Positions 51,365 to 61,753 of a stretch of 64,000 nucleotides of DNA are shown here, in pieces. Source of the DNA: CAZPMO01 sp964587515 (GTDB taxonomy: Bacteria; Pseudomonadota; Alphaproteobacteria; MPNO01); contig CAZPMO010000001.1 of the NCBI GenBank assembly GCA_964587515.1, forward strand, positions 24,462 to 88,461, in the 5' to 3' direction. Both the position numbers and the translations under genes were made by a program. The notes beneath the pieces were generated by a model that saw only the letters and a program-made list of their open reading frames with translations, did not search any database and had not been told where the DNA came from. Positions within the stretch are counted from its first letter, which is position 1; each line of letters opens with the position of its first letter.

Positions 51365-53700
51365 TACGCGGCCCCCCCATTCCCAGAGCGGCCGGCGCGT
51401 TCCTCACGCTCCTTTTTCTCCAGCATCTCCATCAGCCGGTCGGGAGTCAGCGGCAGTTCGGTGGCGCGCACGCCGACGGCCTGGGCGACCGCCGAGGTCA
51501 GCGCCGGCAGGAAACAGGCCAGCGAGGTCTCGCCGGCTTCCTTGGCGCCGAAGGGCCCGTTGGGATCGTCGCTCTCCACGTAGAAGGTTTCGATGGGCGG
51601 TGACTCGACAAACGTCGGCACGCGGTAATCCAGCATGTTGCCGTGGACGTTGAGCCCTTCGTGATAGCGCGTCTCCTCCGACAGCGCCTGGCCCATCCCC
51701 ATCCACACCGAGCCCTCGATCTGGCCCTCGACGGCGAGCGGATTCAGCGCCCTGCCTACATCCTGGGCGATCCAGATTTTTTCCACCGAGACCTCGGCGG
51801 TGTCGGGATCCACCTCGACCTCGACCACCACCGCGGCATAGGCAAACGCCATGGTGCCGCCGATCGCGCCGCCGCGATATTTGGTGGTGCCCCAGCTTTC
51901 CGGGATGGTGTCGAAATTGCCCTTCACGGTGATGGTGCCCTCGCCCTCCAGCGCCGCCATCACCACCTCGTCGAAGGTCAGCCCTTCGTCCTGGGTGCCG
52001 GCGCGATAGACCTCGCCCAGGCATTCCACGTCCTCGGGCCGCACTTCGAGCTTGCGCGCCGCCGCCTCGATGAACACGGTTTTGAGGTTGTTGGCGGCGT
52101 CGATGGCGGCATTGCCCACCATGTAGGTGACGCGCGAAGAATACGAGCCGTTATCCTTGGGCGTGATCGCCGAATCCGACGCGATGATGCGCAGCCGCGA
52201 CATGCCGACGCCCAGCACATCGGCGACGCACTGGGTGATCACCGTCGACGATCCCTGGCCGATCTCGGCGGCGCCGGTCAGCACCGTGATGGAACCGTCG
52301 AAATCCACTTTCAGGTGGATGGTCGCGTGCGGCTCGCCGGTCCAGTGCTTGGGCTTGGAGGCGCCGGAGATATAGTGCGAACACGCCATGCCGAGCCCGC
52401 GATTGGGGCCGAGATTGGCGCGCCGTTCTTTCCAGCCGCTCTCGCGCTCGACGATGTCCATGCATTCGGACAGGCCGTAGGAATTCACCATCAGATCGTT
52501 GGCGGTGAAGCACGGCGCGGTCAGCAGATTGGCGCGCCGGACGGCGAAGTGATCGAGACCGAGCTCGTCGGCCATCTCGTCCAGCAGGCTTTCGAAGGCG
52601 AAGCGCGGGTTGACGGTGCCATGGCCCCGAAAAGCGCCGGGCGGCGGCTTGTTGGTCAGCACCCGGAAACCGCGATAACGGATCGAATCGATGTCGTAGA
52701 GCGCGAACAGCGTCGAGCCGTTATAGAGAATGGTCACCACGCCATAACCGGAATAGGCGCCGGCGCGATGGGTCGATTCGCACTCCACCCCGGTAATGCT
52801 GCCATCCTTCTTCAGGCCGATCTTTATCTTCACCGCGGTTTCCTGGCGGCCGCGATGGGTGATGAAGGTTTCCTCGCGGCTCGCCACCAGACGCACCGTG
52901 CCCTGGGCCTTTTTCGCCAGCAGGCCGCAGACCAGCTCGATATGCAGCGTCTCCGTGCGGCAGCCGAAGCCGCCGCCGATATGGGGCTTGATCACCCGGA
53001 TGCGGGACTTGTCCATGCCGAGCGTGCGCTCCAGCATCAGATGGACGTAAAACGGCACCTGGGTGGAGGCGCGCACCGTAATGCGGTCGCGCTGGGCGTC
53101 GAATTCGGCATAGGCCGCATGCGGTTCGGTCTGGACCTGGCAGACCTCGTTGAGGTGAAAGGTGCCCTCGCGCACCAGGTCGGCGGCGGCAAAGCCAGCG
53201 TCCACATCGCCGATCTCGAAATCGACGGCGCGCTCCATGTTGCCGGAGCGTTTTTCATGCAGCTGCACCGCATCCTCGGCGCGGGCCTCATCGGCCGTGA
53301 AATAGGCCGGTAGTTCCTCGTACTCTACCTTGATAAGAGTAAGCGCGCGCCGCGCGGTCTCCACATCGACCGCGGCCACGGCGGCCACCGCCTCGCCGCG
53401 ATAGCGCACCTTGCCCTTGGCGATGGCGTATTCGTTCATGGCGATGGGCAGAACGCCGTAGGTGTCGGCGCAGTCCTCGCCGGTGCACACCGCCGCCACG
53501 CCGGGCAGCGCCTCGGCCGCCGAATAATCTATGGAAACAATGTTGGCGTGCGCATGCGGGCTCCGGAGAATGGATCCGACCAGCGCGTCGGCGGCCATGA
53601 AATCGCTGGAGAACTTGGCGCGGCCGGAAACTTTCTCCGGTCCGTCGACCAGCGGCGTCGGCACGCCGATCGAGCGGGTGGGCGCGACGACATCGCTCAT
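51364..53700 (-). CDS. hcrA: 4-Hydroxybenzoyl-CoA reductase-type alpha (molybdenum cofactor) subunit
   Basis: This 778-residue large subunit of the xanthine oxidase family begins [20 protein letters not shown] and continues with [57 protein letters not shown] and the C-terminal [14 protein letters not shown]. It holds the molybdopterin cofactor at the substrate site. Adjacent beta and gamma genes complete the heterotrimer; hcrC overlaps its start by four bases. No Mo-cofactor insertion gene is in the operon. Confidence 0.91.
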   Translation of the reverse strand: MSDVVAPTRSIGVPTPLVDGPEKVSGRAKFSSDFMAADALVGSILRSPHAHANIVSIDYSAAEALPGVAAVCTGEDCADTYGVLPIAMNEYAIAKGKVRYRGEAVAAVAAVDVETARRALTLIKVEYEELPAYFTADEARAEDAVQLHEKRSGNMERAVDFEIGDVDAGFAAADLVREGTFHLNEVCQVQTEPHAAYAEFDAQRDRITVRASTQVPFYVHLMLERTLGMDKSRIRVIKPHIGGGFGCRTETLHIELVCGLLAKKAQGTVRLVASREETFITHRGRQETAVKIKIGLKKDGSITGVECESTHRAGAYSGYGVVTILYNGSTLFALYDIDSIRYRGFRVLTNKPPPGAFRGHGTVNPRFAFESLLDEMADELGLDHFAVRRANLLTAPCFTANDLMVNSYGLSECMDIVERESGWKERRANLGPNRGLGMACSHYISGASKPKHWTGEPHATIHLKVDFDGSITVLTGAAEIGQGSSTVITQCVADVLGVGMSRLRIIASDSAITPKDNGSYSSRVTYMVGNAAIDAANNLKTVFIEAAARKLEVRPEDVECLGEVYRAGTQDEGLTFDEVVMAALEGEGTITVKGNFDTIPESWGTTKYRGGAIGGTMAFAYAAVVVEVEVDPDTAEVSVEKIWIAQDVGRALNPLAVEGQIEGSVWMGMGQALSEETRYHEGLNVHGNMLDYRVPTFVESPPIETFYVESDDPNGPFGAKEAGETSLACFLPALTSAVAQAVGVRATELPLTPDRLMEMLEKKEREERAGRSGNGGAA

Positions 53701-54188
53701 GCCGTGGTCTCCTTGGTTTGTTCAGCCCTGTGCTCGGCGGCCCATTGGATCGCCTCGATGATCTTGATATAGCCGGTGCAGCGACAGATGTTGGCCGCCA
53801 TGCCGGCGCGAATTTCGTGCTCGCTGGGATCGGGGTTCTCGCGCAGCAGACCCTCGGCGGCCATGATCATGCCGGGGGTGCAGAAGCCGCACTGGGCGCC
53901 GAGCTTCTCGTGAAAACCTTGCTGCAGCGCCGACAGCCGCCCGCCGGCCTCCAGCGATTCCACGGTCTCGACCTCGCTGCCCTGGCACGTCGCGGCCAGC
54001 GTCAGACAGGCATGGCGCGCCTCGCCATCGACCAGGACGGTGCAGCAGCCGCACTCGCCGCCGTCGCAGCCGATCTTGGTGCCGGTGAGCGCGGCGCTTT
54101 CGCGCAGATAATCGACCAGCAACTGGTTGTCGGGCACCACGTCGTCGCGCGCCCGCCCGTTCAGTGTCAGTGACAGAAGTGTCTTCAT
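53697..54188 (-). CDS. hcrC: 4-Hydroxybenzoyl-CoA reductase-type gamma ([2Fe-2S]) subunit
   Basis: This 163-residue protein has an N-terminal plant-ferredoxin-type cluster motif ([16 protein letters not shown] plus ARHACLTLA) and a C-terminal helical cluster motif ([16 protein letters not shown] and [15 protein letters not shown]). It transfers electrons between the beta and alpha subunits. It is the first gene of the six-gene operon; the start at ATG 54188 has GGGAGAGATC upstream. Confidence 0.94.
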   Translation of the reverse strand: MKTLLSLTLNGRARDDVVPDNQLLVDYLRESAALTGTKIGCDGGECGCCTVLVDGEARHACLTLAATCQGSEVETVESLEAGGRLSALQQGFHEKLGAQCGFCTPGMIMAAEGLLRENPDPSEHEIRAGMAANICRCTGYIKIIEAIQWAAEHRAEQTKETTA

Positions 54189-54355
54189 GATCTCTCCCGG
54201 CGTCGCCGGCCGTCTGCATGGGACGCCGGTCGGGTTCCGCGACAGGAAATTAGTTTACTAGTCAACAATTAGCAAGATGGCGTGGACCCGCCCGCCCATG
54301 GAACCGAATTAGCGATATCCGCGCGACAAGTCCAGCCGCCGGACGCCGGGGATAA

Positions 54356-54508
54356 CGTCTCGCCGGCGAAGTCGTGTCCTTGGTGGATTGGAAGTGCAGT
54401 AAAATTCCGGACGGCAGCCAGCTTGCGGTGTTGTTCAGGTTCACTTCAGGCAAGGTCCACGAAGAGCGGTGGTTCATGGATACCGAGCAATGGAAATCGG
54501 CGTTTTGA
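54356..54508 (+). pseudogene. Possible remnant of an NTF2/SnoaL-like protein
   Basis: This is the only spacer longer than 300 bases (54189-54547). The open frame 54356-54508 encodes AGEVVSLVDWKCSKIPDG followed by FRFTSGKVHEERWFMDTEQW and ends KSAF, TGA. This resembles the last strands of a SnoaL-like ketosteroid-isomerase fold, typically FxxGKVxxERWFMDT. No start codon or N-terminal half is visible; an in-frame stop lies at 54353. I see nothing else in the spacer apart from an A/T-rich patch near 54250-54275 that may serve hcrC transcription. Confidence 0.4.
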
Positions 54509-54547
54509 TCCGCGGCCCCGAGACCGCAAACTGACTGGAATTTTGTG

Positions 54548-55624
54548 ATGACAACACATACCGGCTATCTCCTGATCGCCGATATCTCCGGCTATACCCA
54601 GTTCCTGACATCCTCCGAGCAGGACCACGCCAATCCCATCTTGCAGTCGCTGTTGGGCGCCATGGTCGAGCAGGTGGGAGAGCCGCTCCAATTCTGGAAG
54701 TTGGAGGGGGATGCGGTGCTGTCCTATTCGACGCAGCAGGATTTTCCGTCCGGCGAGACATTTCTCACGATCTGCGAGAACGTTTACAACTCATTTGCCG
54801 CCCGTCGACAGAACATCATCGCCAACACTTCCTGTCCATGCCAGGCATGCGCCAATGTCAATTTGCTGGATATGAAGATCATGGCCCATCACGGTACATT
54901 CGACGAGATGGAGATCGGCCCGGTGAAGGACCTTTCCGGCGCCGACGTCATCCTGGTTCACCGTATGGCCAAGACCGACGTAACCGCGACCACCGGCGTG
55001 CGAAGCTATGCGCTGTTCAGCGACGCGGCGGTGGAAGCCATGGGGATCGACGCCGCGCTGGTGCCGTACTCGCAGCCGTTCGAGCATTTCGGCGAGGTTT
55101 CGATGCAGGTTTACGATCTGGCCGAGGCCTGGGAGAAGTTTCGCGCCCGGCGCGAGCGACATTTCCTGGAGGAAGCGGACGGTGTCTGGACCTATCGCCA
55201 CCATTTCAACATGCCAATCGCCATCGCCTGGGAGGCGTTGACCGCGCCGGAACTCAAACAGCGCTGGATGCAGGGCATGAAATCGGTCAGCGTCGAACGC
55301 CCCGAGGGCCGCATCGGCGCCGGCTCGGGATATCATTGCGCGCACGAGGCGGCGGATTTCCTCTATTGGGTCACCGACTGGGAGCCCTTCGACTATTTTT
55401 CCACCCGCATCGCCGACCCGGCGCGTGAGGGCATAACCATGCCCGAGACCTATCATCTGACAGAGACGGAGTCGGGACTCGAGTTGCGCTATACCATCGG
55501 CCAGGCCCATGACGCCGACGGCAATCGCTCTGAAATTTCGGAACAGGAGGCGGTCGGTTTTCTCTCGGAATTCTGGCCGCCCTGCTTCGACGCGATGGAA
55601 GAGCTGGTCAAGACCGCGGAGTAG
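54548..55624 (+). CDS. DUF2652 (adenylate-cyclase-like) plus SRPBCC domain protein
   Basis: This 358-residue protein starts at ATG 54548 (MTTHTGYLLIADISGYTQFL). The N-terminal half resembles DUF2652, related to class III nucleotide cyclases (LIADISGYTQFL, LEGDAVLSYST, MAHHGTFDEMEIG) with a Cys cluster TSCPCQACANVN. The C-terminal half (HFNMPIAIAWEALTAPELKQ, SGYHCAHEAADFLYWVTDWE) resembles SRPBCC/polyketide-cyclase-like domains. Cyclase activity is unproven. A hairpin with T-tract follows (55648-55684). Confidence 0.75.
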   Translation: MTTHTGYLLIADISGYTQFLTSSEQDHANPILQSLLGAMVEQVGEPLQFWKLEGDAVLSYSTQQDFPSGETFLTICENVYNSFAARRQNIIANTSCPCQACANVNLLDMKIMAHHGTFDEMEIGPVKDLSGADVILVHRMAKTDVTATTGVRSYALFSDAAVEAMGIDAALVPYSQPFEHFGEVSMQVYDLAEAWEKFRARRERHFLEEADGVWTYRHHFNMPIAIAWEALTAPELKQRWMQGMKSVSVERPEGRIGAGSGYHCAHEAADFLYWVTDWEPFDYFSTRIADPAREGITMPETYHLTETESGLELRYTIGQAHDADGNRSEISEQEAVGFLSEFWPPCFDAMEELVKTAE

Positions 55625-55647
55625 GGCGCTGAAATTTTCCGTAGCCT

Positions 55648-55684
55648 AACCCGCTCGTTCAAAGCGAGCCGGACACGGGTTTTC
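55648..55684 (+). terminator. Candidate intrinsic terminator
   Basis: AACCCG (55648-55653) pairs with CGGGTT (55676-55681) around an inner CTCG/CGAG stem, followed by TTTTC. It lies 24 bp after the DUF2652 gene stop. The composite stem makes the strength uncertain. Confidence 0.4.
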
Positions 55685-55765
55685 TGAAAAATCGATTTCC
55701 CGGCATCCACGCCGCGACGCGGGCTCGAAGGCTTCTGACGATCCTTCGGGAAAGCCGAGACGCGC

Positions 55766-55793
55766 TTGCCGGGACGGCGCATTTGCCTATACT
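55766..55793 (+). promoter_or_regulatory. Candidate argG promoter
   Basis: TTGCCG (55766-55771), 16-bp spacer, TATACT (55788-55793), 45 bp upstream of the argG ATG. Both boxes are one or two bases from the sigma-70-type consensus. Confidence 0.5.
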
Positions 55794-55838
55794 GCGCCGC
55801 CGGTCCCGAACGACATGTATTAGTTGAGGAAAACCGCC

Positions 55839-57065
<1,227 letters not shown>

Positions 57066-57109
57066 CCGCCCCCCGGTCTCTCCCCGCGCCGGTTTACGGC
57101 GCGTTCTGG

Positions 57110-57934
57110 ATGATGTGCCAGGCCGCGTCGTTCTCGGCCATGGTGGCCTCGGTGCGCTATCTGTCGGCGCATATTCCGGTGTTCGAGATCGCCTTTTTCC
57201 GCGCGGCCATCGGCATCGTCTTCCAGATCCCGTGGCTGATGAGCGTCGGCCGCGAAGGTCTCCGGGCCGATAACCAGCGCCTTCTGATGCTGCGCAGCCT
57301 GTTCAATTTCGCGGGCGTGGTGGTGTGGTTCTACGCGATCTCGCTGATGCCCATCACCGACGCCATGGCGCTGCAATTCACCCTGCCGCTTTTCGCCGTC
57401 CTCGGCGGTGTGGTGTTGCTGAGCGAGGCGGTGGGGCTGCGGCGCTGGATCGCGACGTTGACGGGGTTCGCCGGCGCGATGGTCATCATCCGCCCGGGGT
57501 TCGAGGGGTTGGGCCCCGAGGCGCTGGTGGCGCTGGCCGCGGCGGCGCTCTATGCCGCGGTCCACCTCACGACGCGCGTCATCTCCAACACCAATGTCGG
57601 TCTGATGGCGTTTCATATGAATCTGGTGGCGCTGCCGCTGACGTTAATTCTTGCCGCGCCGGGCTGGGTCACGCCGGACTGGGCGGATGTGCCGTGGATC
57701 CTGGTGCTCGGCGTGTTCGGCACCACGGCGCATTTCTTCATGGGCCGCGCCTACCGCCTGGCGCCGGCCAGCGTCATCGCGCCGCTCGATTTCTCGAAAC
57801 TGATTTTCACCGCTGTGTTCGGCTGGGTGCTGTTCGGCGAGACCTCGGACGAATTTATCTGGATAGGCGCCGCGATCATCGTCGCCGCGACCACCTATAT
57901 CACGCGCTTCGAGGCGCGCGCGGAGGCGACGTGA
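57110..57934 (+). CDS. EamA-family (DMT superfamily) transporter, copy 1
   Basis: This 274-residue polytopic protein has two EamA repeats, each of five helices: MVASVRYLSAHIPVFEIAFF in the first and LVALAAAALYAAVHLTTRVI in the second, with TDAMALQFTLPLFAVLGGVV. The frame is open upstream to the argG stop (AFW before the Met), and the first helix looks clipped. A non-standard start such as CTG 57062, overlapping the argG TGA, is therefore possible. The substrate is unknown. It is coupled to the second EamA gene by a GTGA overlap. Confidence 0.85.
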   Translation: MMCQAASFSAMVASVRYLSAHIPVFEIAFFRAAIGIVFQIPWLMSVGREGLRADNQRLLMLRSLFNFAGVVVWFYAISLMPITDAMALQFTLPLFAVLGGVVLLSEAVGLRRWIATLTGFAGAMVIIRPGFEGLGPEALVALAAAALYAAVHLTTRVISNTNVGLMAFHMNLVALPLTLILAAPGWVTPDWADVPWILVLGVFGTTAHFFMGRAYRLAPASVIAPLDFSKLIFTAVFGWVLFGETSDEFIWIGAAIIVAATTYITRFEARAEAT

Positions 57935-58806
57935 GCGACGCGCGCACCGATTTTGTGCGGGGCGCGGCGTGGATGGTTCTGGCCGCGCTGTCCTTCTCCA
58001 TCCTGATCGTCAGCGTCCGCGCCCTTTCCGGGGCGTTCCACGCCATCGAGATCGTATTCGTGCGCTCCCTGGTGGGTATCTTCATGATCATCCCAATCGT
58101 CACCCGATCGGGCTTTTCGGCGCTGAAGACACGCCGGCTGCCGATGCATTTTCTGCGCACCGGGTTCGCGTTTATCGCGATGGTGACGTTCTATTACGCC
58201 TTGGCTTATGTGCCGATCGCCGATGCGACGGCGTTTACGTTCCTGATCCCGCTTTTTACGACCATCGCCGCGGCGCTGGTGCTGGGCGAGATCGTCGATG
58301 CGCCGCGCTGGGCCGCCACATGCGTCGGGTTGGCCGGCGCGCTGGTGATCATCCGGCCCGGCTTCGTGGAGCTTTCGTTTCCGGTGTTGATGGCGGTGGC
58401 CTCGGCGGCGTTCTACGCGGTGGCGTGGACGTCGGTGAAGTTCCTGACGCGCACCGATTCGGCGGCGCTGATCGTGTTCTATATGAACGTGATCATGCTG
58501 CCGCTGACGCTCGTCCTGTCGCTGTTCGTCTGGGTGACGCCGACCTGGGACGATGCGCCGCTGCTGCTGGGGATGGCGCTGTCGGGGTGGGCGGCGCATT
58601 TCTGCCAGGCGCGCGCTTTCGGGGCGGCCGACGCCAGCGCGGTGGTCCCGTTCGATTTCCTGCGCCTGCCGCTGGGCGCGGCGCTGGCCTGGGTGCTGTT
58701 CAATGAGGCCACCGATCCGTGGACCTGGCTCGGCGCCGCCATCATCTTCGGCAGCGCCTGGTTCATCACGTGGCGCGAATCCCGCGCCGCCAAAGCGGCG
58801 GGTTAA
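57931..58806 (+). CDS. EamA-family (DMT superfamily) transporter, copy 2
   Basis: This 291-residue protein starts at GTG 57931 (VSDARTDFVRGAAW), overlapping the previous stop by four bases. Ten helices in two EamA repeats are evident: LAALSFSILIVSVRALSGAF and LMAVASAAFYAVAWTSVKFL, with DATAFTFLIPLFTTIAAALV. It resembles copy 1 throughout, so the two came from duplication or act as a heteromer. It overlaps the convergent ABC ATPase gene by four bases. Confidence 0.9.
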   Translation: MSDARTDFVRGAAWMVLAALSFSILIVSVRALSGAFHAIEIVFVRSLVGIFMIIPIVTRSGFSALKTRRLPMHFLRTGFAFIAMVTFYYALAYVPIADATAFTFLIPLFTTIAAALVLGEIVDAPRWAATCVGLAGALVIIRPGFVELSFPVLMAVASAAFYAVAWTSVKFLTRTDSAALIVFYMNVIMLPLTLVLSLFVWVTPTWDDAPLLLGMALSGWAAHFCQARAFGAADASAVVPFDFLRLPLGAALAWVLFNEATDPWTWLGAAIIFGSAWFITWRESRAAKAAG

Positions 58807-59903
58807 TCCGTCAGCGCGCGGCAGCGTTCGACCGGAATGGCGACATCGATCTTTTGGCCGACATCGAGTTTGACCGACGGGTGAAGCTTCAGCCGCATGC
58901 TGTCGCCCCCGGCGGCAATCTGGCAATCGAGCGCCTCGCCGAGAAACAGCAGTTCCGCGACCTCGCCGGTAATCACGTTGGCGCCGTTGCCGGCCGCATT
59001 GGTCTCCAGATAGACGTCTTCGGGGCGGACCGAAACCGTCACCGCATCGCCGGCGCCGGCGCCGTCGGGCAGCAGGCAGTTCAGGGTTCCGAAGCCGGTC
59101 GCGACGGCGCCGTGGCCTCCATCCCCATTGGCCGTGCGCTCCACCTTGCCGTCCAAAAAGTTGGTCTGGCCGATGAAGCCCGCGACGAAGCGGTTGGCGG
59201 GCGTTTCGTAAATGTCGAAAGGCGTGGATTCCTGCATGATCAGGCCGTGATCCATCACCGCGACAATGTCCGACATGGTCAGCGCTTCCAGCTGGTCGTG
59301 GGTGACGTACACCGTGGTGATGCCGAGCCGCTTCACCAGGTTTCTAAGCTCGCTCCGCATCTCCTCGCGCAGCTTCGCATCGAGGTTCGACAGCGGTTCG
59401 TCGAGCAGCAGGACCTTGGGTTCCTTCACCAGCGCCCGGGCCAGCGCCAGGCGCTGCTGCTGGCCGCCCGAAAGAAACGGCGCCGGGCGATCCTCGTATC
59501 CCTCGAGTTGCACCAGTGCGAGCGCCTTGAGCACCTTCTCGCGGATCACGCCTTTCGCCATGCGCCCACCCGATTCCCGGAGCGGAAAGGCGACATTCTC
59601 GAAAACGTCCATATGCGGCCAGATCGCGTAGGACTGGAACACCATGCCGATATCGCGCCGGTAGGACGGCACATTGATGCCCTTGGGGCCCGAATAGACC
59701 AGTTCGCCGTCGATGGTGATCTCGCCGTCGGTCGGCGTTTCAAGCCCGGCGAGCGAGCGCAGCGTCGTCGTCTTGCCGCAACCCGACGGTCCCAGCAAGG
59801 TGAAGAACTGGCCCTCGGCGATATCGATATTGACGCCGCGCACCGCGTGCACGCTGCCCTCGTCGGTCTGGTAGTGGAGATGAAGATTTTCGATTTTGAT
59901 CAT
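58803..59903 (-). CDS. ABC transporter ATP-binding protein (Fbp/Pot-type importer)
   Basis: This 366-residue ATPase has Walker A (LGPSGCGKTTTLRSLAGL), Q-loop VFQSYAIWPHMDVFENVAFP, signature FLSGGQQQRLALARALV, Walker B VLLLDEPLSNLDAKLREE and H-loop TVYVTHDQLEALTMSD. A C-terminal TOBE-like regulatory domain follows (VSVRPEDVYLE). Such subunits drive ferric-ion, spermidine or phosphonate-type importers. It is 18 bases after the permease gene. Confidence 0.93.
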   Translation of the reverse strand: MIKIENLHLHYQTDEGSVHAVRGVNIDIAEGQFFTLLGPSGCGKTTTLRSLAGLETPTDGEITIDGELVYSGPKGINVPSYRRDIGMVFQSYAIWPHMDVFENVAFPLRESGGRMAKGVIREKVLKALALVQLEGYEDRPAPFLSGGQQQRLALARALVKEPKVLLLDEPLSNLDAKLREEMRSELRNLVKRLGITTVYVTHDQLEALTMSDIVAVMDHGLIMQESTPFDIYETPANRFVAGFIGQTNFLDGKVERTANGDGGHGAVATGFGTLNCLLPDGAGAGDAVTVSVRPEDVYLETNAAGNGANVITGEVAELLFLGEALDCQIAAGGDSMRLKLHPSVKLDVGQKIDVAIPVERCRALTD

Positions 59904-59921
59904 ATCAGCGCCTAAAAAATA

Positions 59922-61679
59922 CTATCTCGCCTGGGCCAGACTGCGGCCGAACCCGAGACCGCGCAGCAGAAGCACCAGCGTGAACAGCCCCAGCATCAGC
60001 ATCACGCCCATTGCCGCCACCGCCTCCCACTCGCCGTCGTCCCACAGATACCAGATCAGCACCGCGAGGACCTCCGTGCGGCGGCCCTCATAGAGGATCA
60101 ACGGCGCGCCGGCGAGCCGGACGGCCAACAGCACCACATAGACCCAAATGCCGATCAGGCTGGGGATCATCAGCGGCATGAACACACGCCACATGGTGCG
60201 CCACGGCGGCGCGCCGGACACGCTGGAGGCTTCCTCCAGATCGCTGTGAATTTGCAAAAGCGCCGCGTTCATGGTGCGCGTGCCATAGGCGATGAAGGCG
60301 ACCACGAAGACCAGCACCACCGACCAGATGCTGCCGAACAGTTCCGACCCGGTGAATTTGACGTACTGCAGGAACGCCCACAGGAAGGCCCGCCCCATCA
60401 CCACCCCGGGGATCGAATGGGGCATGAAGGCCATCTGATCGAGCGCGCGCCGCGCCACGAATTTCGAGCGCACCACGATCATGGAGATGAACAGCGACAG
60501 CAGGGTGACGATGGTCGCGGTGCTGAACACCATGGTGAAGGTATTGGTCAGGGTCGAGCCGAACCGTCCGTAATCGAACACCCATTCGTACCAGGTGAAC
60601 GACATGGTGGAGAACACTTCCCAGGACGGCGGCTGCAGCACCTTTACCAGCGAGGTATAGAGCAACACCAGGAACGGCAGGATGATGGCGAGGAACATGA
60701 ACAGGAAGACGAACCCGATCGCCGGGTAGTGCCACTTGCCGAGCTCGGAGAGCTTGGGCCGGTAGCCCTTGCCGGTCACCACCGTGAAGCGTTCCGACCG
60801 GCGGATCAGCCGCCAATAAAAATACGACGCCACGACGGCGACACCGAGATAAAGCATCGCCAGCGCATTGGCCTGGCCATAGGTGGGCAGGAACTCGGCT
60901 TCGGCGACCAGCATATAGACCCGGGTGGAAAAGACGTGGATATCGGCCGGCATGCCGAGCACGCCCGGCACCTCGAACACCTCCAGCGCGATGATCGCCT
61001 GATAGATCGTCACCGCCACGAAGCCCGGCGCCATCAGCATCAGCGTGATCTTGCGCGCCGTCGAAAGGGGGCGCGCGCCCGAGGTATAGGCGGCGTCTTC
61101 CAGCGCCGGATCCATGGAGCGCAGCAGCGGCACCAGCATCAGGAACGCGGTCGGCACCAGCCTCAACCCCTCGACGAAAATCATCCCGCCGAGCGTATAG
61201 ATATCGATCAGCGGGCCATCGAACCCCAGCGAATCGATGGCGAATCTATTGATGAACCCGGATCGCGGGCTGGCCAGGATGACCCAGGCCATGGCCTGCA
61301 GCAGCCCCGGCACCGCCAGCGCCAGGGGAACGCCGGCATAAATCCAGATCTTGCCGGGGATCGTGGTGCGCTCGACCAGCCAGGCCAGCGTCGCCGCGAC
61401 CGAAACGCCGATGAAGGTCGCGCCCACCACATAGACGACGGTGTTATAGAGAATATTGTAGGTTCCCGGATCGAGCCAGACCTCGGGATAGTTATCGAAG
61501 GTCAGCGTCGCCCAGGAAAAATCGGTCGGCATTTTCGCGTTGGAGAAGCTGCCGAGAATGAGGATCGCCACGGGCACCGCGACCAGCACCGTGACGACCG
61601 CGAATACCGCCATATGCCACGGGTTCAGCCGGTGCCGATCCAGACGCATGGTCGGGAGATCGAAAGTTCGGGTCGCCAT
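59922..61679 (-). CDS. ABC transporter permease, two fused membrane domains (FbpB-type)
   Basis: This 585-residue membrane protein holds two binding-protein-dependent transport modules. The N-terminal EAA-like loop is AYTSGARPLSTARKITLMLM and the C-terminal one is EASSVSGAPPWRTMWRVFMP. Duplicated permeases of this kind are typical of ferric-ion importers. It starts at ATG 61679. A 26-bp palindrome separates it from the upstream binding-protein gene. Confidence 0.92.
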   Translation of the reverse strand: MATRTFDLPTMRLDRHRLNPWHMAVFAVVTVLVAVPVAILILGSFSNAKMPTDFSWATLTFDNYPEVWLDPGTYNILYNTVVYVVGATFIGVSVAATLAWLVERTTIPGKIWIYAGVPLALAVPGLLQAMAWVILASPRSGFINRFAIDSLGFDGPLIDIYTLGGMIFVEGLRLVPTAFLMLVPLLRSMDPALEDAAYTSGARPLSTARKITLMLMAPGFVAVTIYQAIIALEVFEVPGVLGMPADIHVFSTRVYMLVAEAEFLPTYGQANALAMLYLGVAVVASYFYWRLIRRSERFTVVTGKGYRPKLSELGKWHYPAIGFVFLFMFLAIILPFLVLLYTSLVKVLQPPSWEVFSTMSFTWYEWVFDYGRFGSTLTNTFTMVFSTATIVTLLSLFISMIVVRSKFVARRALDQMAFMPHSIPGVVMGRAFLWAFLQYVKFTGSELFGSIWSVVLVFVVAFIAYGTRTMNAALLQIHSDLEEASSVSGAPPWRTMWRVFMPLMIPSLIGIWVYVVLLAVRLAGAPLILYEGRRTEVLAVLIWYLWDDGEWEAVAAMGVMLMLGLFTLVLLLRGLGFGRSLAQAR

Positions 61680-61700
61680 CCTGTGATCCGCACCGGGACC

Positions 61701-61726
61701 GGGACGGACCGCGCGCGGTCCGTCCC
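61701..61726. repeat. 26-bp perfect palindrome between binding-protein and permease genes
   Basis: GGGACGGACCGCG followed by its exact reverse complement spans 61701-61726. There is no T-tract, so it is not a classical terminator. In a binding protein-permease-ATPase operon such a hairpin usually protects the binding-protein mRNA from 3' decay and lowers expression of downstream genes. Confidence 0.7.
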
Positions 61727-61753
61727 GTCCTTGGTTGGGTGTCGTACGCTACC

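Noticed and set aside
54262..54548. Short open frames in the 54.2-54.55 kb spacer other than the SnoaL-like stub.
   Set aside because: They have no ribosome-binding site or recognisable sequence and overlap one another on both strands.
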